Counted from the stretch's first letter, positions 22,494 to 36,281 are shown. The stretch: 64,000 nt of DNA from Silene latifolia (GCF_048544455.1 NC_133532.1:16680948-16744947); one strand, 5' to 3'. Numbers and translations are program-made. Notes: generated by a model from the letters alone, not told the origin.

Positions 22494-23767
22494 GATATTG
22501 TCTTCGTAACTTATTGCTTAGGCGGGATAAAAACCACCTCGGTGGCGGAACTGGAAAGCTGAAGAGGTCCAGAAGCAAGTTGAGGAAATCATGGAGGCAA
22601 GGCTAACCTAAAATAATACTTCAATCTTGGGAAATATTCTTGCACTAAAAGAATAAAATGGACATCAATTTCTTGCAACCAAGTGACTCCAATGGCACAA
22701 GATTCATTATCTAGACCATGAATAATGTGTGTCTGAAATCTTACAAATTATAGGTGGCAATTTATGACATGGAAGATTTGTTTGTTTATGTCAAGAACTA
22801 TTTCGTGAGTACACCAACAAGTTGCTACATGCCTATGTGTTGATAATGAAGTGGAATTTAGTGGGTGCAAATTTCAAATTGGTTGATTTAACCTATTGCG
22901 AGGACTCCCGGAAATCTCGGCTAAGAAAATTTATCCCAATATTTTGGGTAATTGTTTATAGAATTTCCCTAAATATGGTCAAAAGTTCTGCTTTTAAAAT
23001 CATGATAAAATAAATATTCTGTGTTTCTATATAATTTTTTTTTAAATACTCGTGACATAAAGTTTAATAACCATGTGGATAAATATAAGACTAAAACTAC
23101 GGATGTGAATGGCTATTATTATCAAAAGGTTATTCATATAAGCTATTTACAACGGTTAACGTAAATAGTTGGTATAAAACTCTACTCAAATACCCTCAAA
23201 TAATAAACCTTTTTATATTTTTTTCTAAAATTCTTTTATATTCCTAAACTAGTTGTACTAATAAACAAAAATAAAATAAGTATTTTTTTTATGTAATTAT
23301 GTATGCCACCTATACTCATATATTGTTTGAGTTTTGTTTAAAATTGTAGACACGGCTCAACAAATTAAACCCAATACTATGTTAAACCTTATGTTAAAAA
23401 TTTTGATAATATTTTGTATACCCAGAACTTTAAAGATAAACACGTGCATTTTTTTGCCCGAGATTAAAACTAGTTTACACATAAAAAGGGACAAAAGTAG
23501 GAGAGGTAACCCATTAAACAAATACATACCAAGTCAACTAAAAATATTAATGATGGAGACTATAATAAATCGCGTATGCCGTATGAATCATTTTTATACC
23601 CACTTCTTCCTCCACATTAAACTACCTTCGGTCCTTCTCCAATAAATCTTTATTTTTTGCTCTTATGCTTGTCATTTTCATTTGCCATGCATTTCTTGTG
23701 AATAATTTTTTGTGTACAACTAAAAAAAAAAAAAAGACTGAAAATTATAAAGTTTCGGTTCTTAATT
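22494..23767. other. Intergenic region upstream of the cupin gene
   Basis: This is AT-rich sequence with no ORF of recognisable type. It should contain the cupin promoter, but I see no clear TATA box at a fixed distance. A C/T-rich stretch (about 23600-23640) just before the start may be the 5' leader. Confidence 0.4.
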
Positions 23768-26700
23768 ATGGCAGTAAATGAGTCCAATATATCAGACAAA
23801 TCCACAGAAAACCCAAGAATTATCGTGGAAAAATTGCCTTCGGAATCGAGGCTATCTGAATTAGGCGTTAAATCATGGCCCAAGTAAGTTCTATACTTCT
23901 CTATTATCTCTAATCTTTCAATTTTATTATAGTTATTGAATTTTATTTTGTGTAGAGACTCGAGTTATGCACAATATATAATTATATATACAAGTGTTGA
24001 TACTAACGAATTTCGAATTCTAAACTACTAATAATAATGAAGTTTTGATCTACGGAGTAATAGTTAGTTACTCGTACTACACAAATTATAATAAGCGAGA
24101 GTAAAAGATATCGATCACGTGTTCGAGTGTCTCTCCCTTCACTATACTAGCATGTAGTGGCGACCGGGGAGCCAAGCTTTGATGTCGGGGATTACAAAAT
24201 AGGTTGTAGATATGAGAATAAATTTTTTTATAATTAGCATTTTTGTTAGCTAAGCTCAAAACATGTTGAGATTAGACTTTGTTTGTTAAAATTAGGAGCT
24301 GAAACATGAAAAGATAGTTAAAAACTGAGAAATTATCTGAAATCTAAAAAGTAGCTAAAAATTAGGATCTAATAAGGTAGTTGGAATTTTGACAAACTAG
24401 CTGAAAAGATAGTTGAAATTTTGATCGAACAAATTATTTTGGTCGACTTCTATGATAGGCAAGACGCATAACTTTTTTTTCTGGTTTAGTTGTAGAGCGA
24501 GAGCACTAAGAAGTGGCAATGACTCATCTAATTTTTCTTAAAATTTCAATATTTTTACCTGTAAGTGGATTATATATCTGATATAGTATATTAGATGATA
24601 TAGTTTTTGAGTATCTAGATAAAGTTTTTGAGTTTTAATTTAAAAATTTTTAGTTTTATTATAAAGTTTTTGAGTTCATTTACTTTTAAACATTAATTTC
24701 AAAAAGTTACATTATAAGTCAAAAAAATTACATATAAGCTTAAAAAAATTTGATTTTTGACGTCATAAAACTAAAATGTAATTTATAAACTCTATAAAAC
24801 TAAAAAAAAAAAAATGAGATGGCGCCACCGGGTGACACTTAAATTGTGCGCCACCGGGGATATTTTAGTAAATTTTGTTGATTTTTTCATTTTGCTCCCT
24901 TAAAATTTGAAATTTAAACTAATTAGTAAAAAAGGGTAGTTTAGGAACTAAAATGCATAATTAGTAAATAAATAAAATCAGCATGATTTCCCATTCTAGT
25001 TGCCACGTTTTGAGGAATGATAACAAACAAGATTCTTGCTTGTATAGAGAGGACTGCGTTATGCCATTTTCCATTTTTCCCAGCAAAAATGTTTTAATAA
25101 GCATAAGGTGTCAATGCAGATTAGATAAATTTTTTGGTGGAGTGCTAATTGATTCAAAAGAAAGGTACTGGGTATATCATAATGTATTAGTTTCGGTTAT
25201 TTGAAACATAGTGACGCTCAATCGCTCATAGTTATAGTGCCTTGTTCATTTGGGAAGGTATCGTATTGAATTTTCTTTTTCGTTGACTTATAAATGAAGG
25301 ATCCGGTAGATGAAGAAGAAACACAATACAATGATAAAGAAACGTAAGTACAAGATAGATTAATGTAAATTAAGCTAATGTTAAATAAACTAGTGTAGAT
25401 CCCGCGCAAATGCGCGGTAAATATAGGCCTTTTAATTTTTAGTGTATTAGTTATAGATTTTAGATTTATATCTCGCGAATTTTTATAAAAAATAACTAAT
25501 ATTAAAATTAATCAAAAGAATTGAATAATTTCATGAATTGTGTTTTTTATGAAAATATTTTAACTACATCAATTTTTTTTTTTAAAAAAAATTTCGCCAC
25601 GAAGTTAATAATAGGAGATACAGTTTTTATGTATAGACTATTTTAAATGGAAAATTAGTTTAATAAATGAAAATCTAATTTGTTTCCATATATAAGTTTG
25701 GGCACTTTTGAAGGAAAACTTTAGAGAAGTTGTATTCTCTTAGTATATAGGAGAATTTATACTTTTAAAATTTGCACCTCATTAATATTTATCAGTTCAC
25801 TCCATTGTATTTTGATATGAAACAAAAAAATTGAAATGGAAAACTAATAAAAAATTTATTTAAGTCGTGAATTTTTTTAGTGAATGTTTTTTTGTCACGA
25901 ATGAAGCTAATAGTAAGCATGTGTCAAGTTATTCTCTACAATAATAATTATTGCATTACTGAAAAATTTAGCAACTTATACTTTATAATTTAATATCAAT
26001 TTTATTTTATTTTAATAAAAAAATCATAATTATGAATTAAATTAAAAAATTAGAGTTTATTTATGAGAATATATTCATTGAAAAGATAATAATGTAATGA
26101 AAGAAAATTTTATTTATTACCTTATTTAGTTATATGCTTTTTGGAGGGAAAACTAAGAGAATAAAATTCTCTTAGTAGTAGGGGGATTTATTTTGGAATA
26201 AAATATTCGATAAAAGTTAGTTTAATAAGAGTTTATTTTAAATGAATAGTTATTGAATAGATATAAAATTACATAGTTACCCTTGAAACTTTGGCGCAAA
26301 CAAGAAAATTAACAATTAATTTTTTCTTTTTTTTTTTTAAATTATGGTGGCGCAAGATTCGGCGCCACCAGGTGGCGCCCTATCGCTGTCAAAAAAAAAT
26401 ACACAAAAACTCAAAAACTCTCATTAAATGTGAGGTAGTATATCTGATGTACAATCCTTTTTCTCTATTTTTACAGATCCACTTGGAAAAAATACAATAT
26501 ATATACAATATATAAGCATAGACTTATAATGTTAACATCTGCTAGCTAGGTTAACTGATCACGATAATTATAGCATGTGTTATTGTACTCCGTATTATTT
26601 ACTACTCCTTCTGTCTGGTTCAATAATTTACACTTTTTTTGTGTGTGTTTCAGTCAATAGTTTACATTTTTATTTGAGTATATTTTACTCTCTACTTTAT

Positions 26701-27047
26701 CTTTCGTTAATATTAATAACAAATCAATTTTCTTTACATAGTTTTTGTATATAAAACATATAATTAATTAATTATTACTCTGTATATGAAAGTGTAGATG
26801 GGCATGTCCACCGGGAAGGTACAAGCTGAGATACGATGAACAGGAGACGTGTTATTTGGTGAAAGGCAAAGTTAGGGCTTATTTTAAAAAAGACGACGAC
26901 GATGACAACGGTGACTATGTTGAATTTGGTGCAGGAGACCTTGTTATTATTCCTAAGGGACTTGCTTGCACTTGGGATGTCTCTCTTTCTGTTGATAAAT
27001 TTTACAAATTTCAATCTTCGTCTTCTTCTACTTCCTCATCTTCTTAA
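23768..27047 (+). CDS. Cupin (DUF861-type, RmlC-like) protein, two exons
   Basis: Two exons join cleanly: 23768-23883 (116 nt) and 26798-27047 (250 nt). The intron starts GTAAGT and ends TGTAG, in phase 2, and the product is 121 residues. The N-terminus carries VEKLPSESRLSELGVKSWPKW. The second exon carries the cupin barrel, with ETCYLVKGKV (about 55-64), VEFGAGDLVIIPKG (about 80-93) and CTWDV (96-100), all typical of small plant Cupin_3/DUF861 proteins. The protein has no histidine, so it lacks the metal ligands of catalytic cupins. It also has an acidic DDDDDNGD insert (71-78) and a Ser-rich tail. The biochemical role of this plant family is unknown. It is the only convincing host gene here. 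The 2.9 kb intron is swollen by transposon sequence. Confidence 0.85.
24560..26475. repeat. Candidate inverted-repeat element in the cupin intron
   Basis: Near 24570-24860 and, inverted, near 26340-26460 there are similar blocks containing ATATCTGATATAGTA-like sequence, TTTTTGAG repeats and a GGCGCCACC motif. This suggests the degraded termini of a DNA transposon of about 1.9 kb that contains the Helitron. The arms are short and gapped, and no TSD was found. Confidence 0.3.
25390..26186 (-). mobile_element. Non-autonomous Helitron in the cupin intron
   Basis: On the minus strand the element starts TCCCCCTACTACTAAGAG preceded by A and ends CTAG followed by T. A perfect hairpin (CCGCGCATTTGCGCGG) ends about 8 bases before that CTAG. 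These are the hallmarks of Helitrons inserting between A and T. A second similar 5' end (TCTCCTATATACTAAGAG, ending at 25757) lies inside, so two related copies may be joined here. No Rep/helicase sequence is present. Confidence 0.65.
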
Positions 27048-29209
27048 TTCTTCATAATTGTACCTACAAACTTACCAAAACTTACCTTTTGTACGTTAAA
27101 AATAACGAATCTTAGTACTTACCCTATCTACAAGACAACTCGGGAGCAGTTTGGGCTTGACGGTCAAAGCTTGACATAAAGTGAAAAAATAATAACTATT
27201 GAACTTAAACATAAAATGAAAGGACCTGAAGTTTTAATGTAATGGTTAGTCTTAGTTTGTGTTGTTTTTGTTATAAACCGTAACATATCGGACAATTGTT
27301 ATCTTGTTCCATTACTTCGTTAATCCACACACTCTTGAAAGATTATACAAACTTTTGAATTGATAACTTATACCTTGCAAAGTATCGGATCGGTTTAGAA
27401 ATTTTTGGTTCAATAACAGACTTATAATATCCTATGTGAAATAATAAGGTTACATAGGTAATGCACACGATTATCGTAATTTTCTTTTCGAAATTAAATT
27501 GGAAATAAGGTTACATAGGTTATGCACATGATTATCCATCATATTTAAATACTACGTGTAGAACATGACGCTATAAAGATGCATCACGTTTATCGTAATT
27601 TTCATTTCGAAATTGAATAAAAACGAATAGTGATCTAAGAGATAAAATAACTTTTTGTGTACATAATTTATTTTCTTTCAATTGTGTCAAAATTCAATCA
27701 CAAAATGCAACAAAAATACAAAGGATTATATTTAGTCATCTAGAAGGATAGATTGAAAGGACTAGAAGGAATATATGAGCCAATGACATAACCTCAACTC
27801 AAGTCAAAACTTGCCTCCCACCATATGCATATTCATGCCGCTATTATGTGCACCCAAATTCAACAAATATGCATCATCATGCTTATTTATTCCAACCAGT
27901 CTCCCTTGTAATGAATATATCCGTCACAAATCGATGATGGATCAAATAATATCACGTGATTAGATAAGCCAAAACTAGGAAGTAGAAAATTGCTTATCTT
28001 TATCTATGTGGGTTTTACTTGGCTTGTTATGAGCTTATGACGGATATTGTCCGGAACAAATAAGAAGTTGTGTATTTATTTAACCATAAAATGAAATAAT
28101 GTTGGGCGAAAATTGATATGTCAATGTATAGATTATAGACGACGACTTGGTCAATGTCATCTTCTGATTGAACCTATCCATGTGATCCATCATTTAATCT
28201 GCTCACTCCATTTTTCTTTGACTGGTCCTAGTCTTCCACTTATCCCACCCTCTTTTTTCAATTTTATATGTAAAAAATTTACTCTATTATAAATTTCGCG
28301 CAATGCATGCACGGTATTTATAAAGGGTATTGCTCTTTTACATACGCATTTTACTCTTTCACATATGCATTTTACTTTTTTTAACCCTTCTATTTTCACA
28401 ATCAATTTTCTATTCCCCCCTTTTCCTTACAATACATTAAAAAAAACGCCTACCACACACCACCAATAACCCACCACGACTTACCACGTCTCACACCCAC
28501 CAACAAACCCTTACAAACCACCAGCCACCCCCAACTCTTGCTATTACTACAACATCACTACCGGTCACATATCTACCGCCCCCTTATTCGCTCACGCACA
28601 ATCCTCATCACCTGCGCACAACAATTAAACTCCGCCACATCCATCTCATTGGTGAACACCCTCGTTTCCGTCTGTGGTCGCGTATGCTTTCACCTTTTAC
28701 AGCATAATATACTTGAAAACTCTAAATAAACTTGAAAATCTTAAGTTAATAACCAAAAATGCAGTAAAAAAAAAGAAGAGAATATTTATTATGAATTATT
28801 AATGTTGATTATAAAATTTTGTTTTATTATCTAATTGTAATTCATAATGAAAAATATGTTCAATTTGAGTGTTTTATTGATAGTGATTCGAGGTAGTACA
28901 CATTTTTTGTTTTTCTAAGGGTCTGCAAACCAATTCTTTAGGGGAAAAAAGTATTCAATAGAAATAAAATAAGTAATACATATGATAAATTGATAATGGT
29001 GATCTATAATTATAATTGCAAATTGTAGGAGTAACTTGATCAGATTTTGAGGAAGGAGAAGAGACACAATGTGGGTGTATTTTTGCAGGGTCAAAGTATG
29101 GAAAATTTATGAAAAAAAAAGTATGTGAATTACTTAAAGATTTTGAGTAGACATTTTATTAGTTTTTTATATTTCACCATTGTATTTTGGTATGAGAAAT
29201 AAAATAAAA
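27048..29209. other. Intergenic region downstream of the cupin gene
   Basis: This is AT-rich sequence with no credible gene. A possible degenerate MITE lies at about 27900-28062, with TATCCGTCA near each end in opposite orientation. A C-rich low-complexity tract lies at 28440-28720. A GCGCAATGCATGCACG hairpin-like motif near 28299 may be the end of another decayed Helitron. None is secure. Confidence 0.4.
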
Positions 29210-29572
29210 TCCCCTATTTACTAAATGAATAGGTGAAACTCTTATTTTTCCCGCCTAAATCATATTTCCTAAAATAAAGTGTAATATTTTTAGCATATAT
29301 TTATAGGTATGGTAGGTGAATAATGACACAATATTTTAATAAATTTAATATTTATATTTAAAATACTCTATATTATTTCACATTATACATAAATTTATCT
29401 CCATCATTATATGATAAAAAAAACCGGTATACTTTTTTTAAATAATTGTACAATGAAAATTCATTGACTTTTAATGATAAGAAGTTGCACAAAAAATATT
29501 AATAGTAAAAATATTATAAATGTTGTGAAATAAAGAGATGAGAGAAGTTGGAGAGAAAATAAGGGAGATAAA

Positions 29573-29901
29573 GGCTCTGTTCTTTTGGACTTAATTTCAG
29601 TTCTAATAAGTTCCGTTCGATTCGATTCGATTCAACTCCATTGATTCGATTGATTCACTCCATTGATTTGATTGATTTGATTTAGTTGAGATCAGTTTAG
29701 TTTAGTTGATTCGATTGATTCATATTAATTTATTTCAACATTACTATTATTATTCTTATTGATATCATTATTATTATTTTTATATTAATGTATTTACTAT
29801 AGTTATTATTATTTTATTATTTTATTTATTATATTACTATTATATTTATTAATAAATAATTCGTATTGTTTATATTATTATATTTATATTTAATATATTT
29901 A

Positions 29902-29945
<44 letters not shown>

Positions 29946-30580
29946 TTTATCATCATCATTATTATTATTATATTATATTTATTATTTTATTAATATATTT
30001 ATTATTATTAATATTATTTATAAAATATTTATTATTATTATTATATTTATTATTATTATATTAATAAGTTATTATATTATATTTATTATTTTATTAATAT
30101 ACTCATTATTATTAATATTATTAATCACATATTTATTATTATTATATTTATTATTATTATATTAATAAGTTATTATATTAGACCTATTATTATTAGGGTA
30201 TTTTGATAACTTATACCTTGAATAAGTCACTTTTTCAAATCTTATACCTAAGATAACTTTCTTTAAAATCTTATACCTAAAATAACATTTTCTTTCAAAC
30301 TTGATACCAAATCTGAAAAAAAGCCTTGAATTGACAATTTTACTCTTACTAATTAAACATTGTTATCATTTGCCTCACCCATTAACACACATATCTACGA
30401 TTACCACCACTAAAACCATCAAATTAGTAAGGACAAAATCGTTAATTTAGGGATTTTTATAAGATTTGTTATCAAGTTTGTAAGAAAATGTTATTTTAGG
30501 TATAAGATTTTAAAGAAAATTATTTTAGGTATAAGATTTGAAAAAGTGATATATTCAAGGTATAAGTTATCAAATTACCC

Positions 30581-30657
<77 letters not shown>

Positions 30658-30714
30658 TATTTTTTAGTTATTATTATTAATATATTAAATTATTATTAAT
30701 AATTTTATCATTTA

Positions 30715-30755
<41 letters not shown>

Positions 30756-31008
30756 TACTATTTTATTTTTTATATATCTTATTAGATTATATTAATATAT
30801 TATTATTATTAATAATGAATAATATTATAATAAAATTTACTATTATTATTATTATTATTATTGCTATTGTTTTTATTATAATATTTATTATTATTATTAT
30901 TATTAATATAATATTTTTATTATTATTTCAGTTCAGTTCAGTTCAGCTCTACTAAGTTCAGTTCAGTTCAATTCAGTTCAGACAATTTCAGTCCAAAAGA
31001 ATAGGGCC
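29573..31008. mobile_element. DNA transposon with GGCTCTGTTCTTTTGG ends and ATT-rich interior
   Basis: The terminal inverted repeats are GGCTCTGTTCTTTTGGAC on the left and, read from the other strand, GGCCCTATTCTTTTGGAC on the right. TTCAGTTC or GATTCGATT short repeats follow inside each end. The interior is almost pure ATT/TTA microsatellite, which produces a false Leu/Ile ORF at 29866-30165. It has no transposase. The target duplication is 3 bp (AAA) by comparison with the other LTR. The superfamily is unassigned. Confidence 0.75.
30196..30580. mobile_element. Long-TIR MITE inside the ATT-rich element
   Basis: This 385-bp fold-back element has inverted arms of roughly 115 bp with few mismatches: GGGTATTTTGATAACTTATA at the left and GGGTAATTTGATAACTTATA read from the right. 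The surrounding TTATTATTA repeats hide the true target duplication, so the superfamily cannot be decided from TSD length. Confidence 0.85.
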
Positions 31009-31166
31009 AAAACTTTATTCTTATTCCATTATGAGAGGTATATATACATATACAATGAGGTAGAGTTTTCATAAAATAATACACTCTAGAATATTCCAAG
31101 ATATGGACATCCATATAAGAATATTTCATAACACTTCCCCTTGGATGTCCATTACTGAATAAGATG

Positions 31167-31737
31167 CCTCGTTAAAAACCTTACTAGAAAAACCCTATGG
31201 GAAAAACACTAGAAAGGAAAAGAGTACACTAATCTTCAAACACGCATAACAAGCTGTCTCGTTAAAACCTTTCCATGGAAAACCCAGTGGGACAAAACCA
31301 TGGCTAAGGTAAAAGAGTACAACGCGTGCTACTCCCCCTGATGATTACGTAACTTGATAAATCTTGAAATGACCCATGCTCTGACATTGCTTCTTGATGA
31401 TCGTTGAAGTAGTACCCATTGTGGTTGATAAACTTGAATCTTCACTCAATAGTAATTCTTGACAACTTCAATATCATATTCTTTCAGAGTTGATAATTTG
31501 GATATAATCATTTCATAATAGTTCTTGGATCTTTATTTCAAATAATACCTCCATAATTATGATATAATTTCTCCTCAATATATGCTATAATATTATATGT
31601 CGAAAATAATTGTCTCTCAACAATAATGAAGTTCATGACTATAACGTAATAATGCGCTTATAGTGCTACCTCGTTAAAAACCGTGCTAGAAAAAACCCGC
31701 TGGGACAAAAAAATCCAGTCGAAGGGAAAAAGAGTGT
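31167..31737. repeat. Three diverged copies of a 60-70-bp motif in the Copia-type interior
   Basis: Blocks at about 31167-31228, 31257-31322 and 31669-31737 each read CTCGTTAAAA(A)CC..., then GAAAAACCC...GGGA..AAA, then AAAAGAGT. They lie just inside the 3' LTR (minus-strand sense) and are all non-coding. Confidence 0.6.
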
Positions 31738-32277
31738 AGCCATCAATCCATAATTCTCTGTCTTAAGGAGAATAAATCCGATAAATATTGAATAAATCAT
31801 TCAATTCCTTTGAGCTATTTTCTTTGCTAAGCCACATATGTATGGATTGACATTCTCATTGTAAATTTTGGATACATTATTTTCCAATCGTTATGGTACT
31901 TCTGGACCATAAACTAATTTCACATGTTTAGCATGAAACTCATTTAAATCATTATTCTCATATGCTCAAACTTCAGGTTGAGACAATAATTCCTTTAAGT
32001 AAACTCTACATGAGTTTAAATATTCCATTTTGGAAATTATCACGATAACCTTTTAATCGTGTCGTAGAGGTTCATAATCATGAGTCATTCCCAAAACTCA
32101 ATTGATCAAGCATTGTCATATGATGATCATTTAAGAGGCTCCTACATGGAGTTATCATCGTTGGAGTAAAAATATATTTCTCCATTTAAACATTTATTAA
32201 AGTAAAACAATATAAGTAATTATGTGCATGGATATGATATGTAAATAATTCTAAACAACAAAATAAACAATGCAATA

Positions 32278-32278
<1 letters not shown>

Positions 32279-32359
<81 letters not shown>
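32279..32359. repeat. (TA)n microsatellite
   Basis: About 40 uninterrupted TA units. The ORF across it (Tyr-Ile repeats) is an artefact. Confidence 0.95.
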
Positions 32360-32364
<5 letters not shown>

Positions 32365-35300
32365 CTAAGATGCAAATGATGAACGTAATCTCTAAATGCA
32401 CATGATGATTACTCGATAATGCAAACTGTACAGTTTCCTTTTCCAATATTCATAACTTAAATTGACTTCAAGTCAATAGTTGAACTTTTAGTCCATGAGC
32501 TCATTTATAATCATAGATTATATGTCGACAATCAATTATGGACTTAAATATCAAATCCCCATTTTCAAGTCCATTAAACTCCGCGCGCAAATGTATATCG
32601 GTTCCTTAAATATATCGATATAATTTCAACATCTTGCGATATTGTCACTAGTACTGATCAGTGATATCTGAATATATATGGTACCATTTCCTTTCTATAT
32701 AGGCCATCTATTATCCATTCAGATATATATGTCACCTCCGGGACATCCAAATTCTTCCATAGGAGTACCAACTGCTCATGCTTGCCATTTTCTTATTACT
32801 TGAAATATGTGAACCGATATGACTTTCACACTACATTTCACGTGTGGTTATTGTTCAATTTGGCAAGAATCTAATTTTCATTACATATATTTTCTATGAC
32901 TAATATATAGCTCGTTATACCACATATAGGGCTAAAGTGTCTATAATTAAATCATAGATTTTAATGCAACATATCACATTAGGTGACCAAACTGGTATCA
33001 TAATACATCTTCATAACCAAATGAATACCATCATTTCAAATTTCATGAACCTCTATTTGATGTATTTCATATTGAAAACAAACCGCTGAACTTCAGGTTC
33101 AGTTGGGGATAATTTATTTGTTTGTTTTTACCAGCTTTTCCTTATCATTCTCCCCCTAAAGTGGTAAAAACCATAACCACCTTCGACCTTAATTTCTCAT
33201 ATCACCGGTGAGGATTTATATGGGCATTTTTTGTTGTACAATAACAAAATATTTTAAGGAGTAACATATAATGCAGTTGGATTTTAAATGTGGTGAATCA
33301 CAATGCCCAATTCCGGAGATCAACGATTTTATATAATAATCAAAATGTGATTCCATACAATAACTACTCTGAAAAATCATTATGTGGCTATAAGCCACTT
33401 AATATAATGTCAATCCATATATGAACATTTAAGTTCTATATTACACTTCGAGTAGTTGTTAGATCTCCAATAAATATACTCAGTCTCCGTGTAATGTCTT
33501 ACCTCTACTAAATTTACACGAGAGAGTTTCAGCACTTATATTTTTCCTAGGATAAACTTCAGGTTTATCAAAACGGGTATAATAGGAACCCGGATGGCCT
33601 TAATTGTCATATTTTAACCATTTCATGTCAACTTTATTAGTTTGCCACAGTCCATGACAGTCTTTCATAAATATTGTGACATAGGACACAACAGGTGTCT
33701 CATAAATATAGGCAAGATTAATCAATGTTTCTTCAGGAAACGTGACTATATTACTCTTTGAGTATTTGTAACATATAATTATATAAATTCATACATTTAT
33801 ATCAAAGTAACACGCAATCATGTGTAAAATAAAAATTTCTACATATCTGGATTGCATCTTTCAAACACATTAATAAGATTTTAGTTTGGCATAAGAAATT
33901 AATCAGGTATATTCATTGTTGTCAAATATCTTTGTACGTAATAAAAATAGTGCGAAGTTTACGTAGCAATCAAGGACAAAAGTGAATGTACAATGGGCAA
34001 TGGGTACTAATTAGAAAGCATAATTTTTTTGTTAAAACCCAAATCACTTGACAATATCTTGTAACCTCAGTAATCTCCACTTTATACAAAGGAACTAAAA
34101 ACATGACCAATTATGAGAACATGTTGTAGACCTAATTACACACCAGTAAAAATGCTTGGGTCAATCTGCTCGTCTTGAATGCTAAAGAGTTTAATTGTAC
34201 GTATTAGGTAGACATAAAAGACAATTTTTTACGTAATTAAATAAATTGTTCCATGTTAAGCATATGTTTGCCTAATACCATTATTTAGCTAAATCGAATC
34301 AAATAATAAATAATAATAATCCTTATCATCACATTACAAATCAATAACAGAGATACTATAGAAGAAAAATCACATTAAGTTTGGCCATATAATATGTAGG
34401 CTTTTGTGTTAAACGGTATGCGTTAGATAACTAATGTGACATGCGAGTATATAACTATAAGACACGAAAAGACTTATTAATCCATTAATCAAGATCGGAG
34501 AATAATAATAAACTCCAAAACAAATACAAAGTATGATGAATTATATACCTCATAACCATACGACAAATTCGTAACTTTACTTGAAAATAAAACATAAGTA
34601 GAATGCTTAAGTTACTCAAATAGACAGAATGCATTACGCTCACATTACGCAAAAACTCAAGCAATCGAACAATATTTTACAATATATATTGCATGTGAAG
34701 ATTGAGAATGAATTGTGAAATCTAAAAATAAGAGACAAAGTTCAAGAGTGCATGATAAGTGATAACATGTCAAACTTTGAAAAACAAAACCATATGCAAC
34801 TAATTAAGCTTCTCGACAAATCCTACCGTCAAATATTTTTCATGAGGAACTGTAATTCTCTGTCAAATTTTTCATAATTGTATAGAGAATATATGCTTAT
34901 TAAGAACGTTTACACTTATTGAATATAGGCACAAAATTCATACCAGTATTGACGAAAATAATGGAATATGATCTGATATGAGCCTCTTGATTATCAGATC
35001 TCAATAATAATTGATAACCATTATTTTTAATTACCCAGTCGATTAGAATATCGAATTTCTAGTGTATATGAGTCTCACATGACCTTTCATGGAATATTTT
35101 TTTTATTCAATGAACGAATTTGGCTCAATAAGCCACATCATTAAGCTCAATAAAGAATAAAGACTTTTGCACTTGGCTCATCAAATGACACATTATTAGG
35201 CTTAATGTAGGCCACAACATTAGGCTTATCATAATGCCATGTTCTCGATCTCTGTTACCAGCAGAGTATTTATGAGATGTCACACTCACTTTCAAGAATG

Positions 35301-35469
35301 GATCAAAATTCAGATTTCATTATATTGTTCAACTTCAGATGAACAAGAATCAATTTAGAAATAATTTACCCTTTAATAAAGACCGCTTTATTATTCAATT
35401 GAAACTCAAATGCGGCTCAAAATTGTAGTTGTGTACTTCTGGCCACTAGCATTTACATGTGGACTTCTG

Positions 35470-36281
35470 CAGTCCGGATCACCTGTCCCAACAATTTGTC
35501 CCACTCCCTGTCCCATCCACCAAAAATTGACATGTGGCAAAAATTAAAACAAAAATTAAAAGGTCACGTGCATCTCTTCACTCACCAAACCACCGAGCTT
35601 CCTCTACCACGCACAAACCAGAAGCGGCGACGGCATCAATTCCAAATCCGACAACCTGTTGGCAGCTGCTCCTTCTCTTTCGTGCTCCACCTCAACACCC
35701 ACCACCGACAGCTACTCCTTCATTCATCAGTCACGACCAGAATAAATCGTGCTCCTTGTGTTCTTGGTGGTTCGACCACCATAGCAGCGGCACCGCTACT
35801 CGCTAACATTCGAAGCAGCTCCGTCGCAACCAAGTTCGGCCCAAGCACCACAAGTGATGCTCCTCTGACGCCAACTCGACAATAGCACAATCGCCCAGAT
35901 GCAACCCCGTTCAACCACCAGCAGTTTGCGCCTATCACTTGCTTCCGACAACCGCCTTTGCTTCTCATATCAGCATCACCTTAGTGCTCCTCCGTCACCG
36001 AACAACCACCATTTTAATCATCAATTATGAACTCGACACCGAAACTCTAGACTAATTCGCACCCATCTCAGGCAGCCGCCCTCGAGACCAATTCTGGTGG
36101 TTGAGATCTGGAAATATTTTGATGAGAGAGAAAGGGGGAGAAGATGGAGTGATACGGAGGAGATGAGCTAAGAGATGCACGTGACACTTTTGGTTATTGT
36201 TTTAGTTTTTTTGCCACATGTCAGTTTTTGGTGGATGGGACAGGGAGTGGGACAAATTGTTGGGACAGGTGATTCGGACTG
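35470..36281. mobile_element. MULE-type element with GC-rich cargo (Pack-MULE candidate)
   Basis: The ends are CAGTCCGGATCACCTGTCCC and, inverted, CAGTCCGAATCACCTGTCCC, with similarity continuing for about 70-110 bp. The element is flanked by a perfect 9-bp duplication, GGACTTCTG (35461-35469 and 36282-36290), the length made by Mutator-like transposases. The 600-bp centre is much richer in G+C than its surroundings and holds Pro/Thr/His-rich open frames of 90 to 140 codons with no recognised domain. This could be captured host sequence. Confidence 0.8.

Larger units (their letters stand above)
29521..31133 (-). mobile_element. Copia-type 3' LTR containing a DNA transposon
   Basis: The LTR matches 36783-36956 but is split after 52 bp by the DNA element at 29573-31008. 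Comparison with the intact right LTR shows the empty site directly, with AAA duplicated. Confidence 0.8.

Noticed and set aside
26291-26515. Plus-strand ORF in the cupin intron as an extra exon
   Set aside because: It is Lys/Phe-rich from A/T runs and does not match the cupin; exons 1 and 2 join cleanly without it.
28283-28945. Third Helitron downstream of the cupin gene
   Set aside because: A hairpin-like motif near 28299 and TCCCCTAAAGAATTGG (minus strand) near 28945 are suggestive, but the CTAG end is missing, so it was not listed as a feature.
29866-30165. 99-codon Leu/Ile-rich ORF
   Set aside because: It is the translation of ATT/TTA microsatellite in a DNA transposon and has no start context or family.
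32186-32446. Tyr-Ile repeat ORF on the minus strand
   Set aside because: It is a product of the (TA)n repeat at 32279-32359.
35457-35885. 142-codon ORF as a host gene
   Set aside because: It begins in the TSD and TIR of the MULE and shows no known domain; kept only as possible captured cargo.
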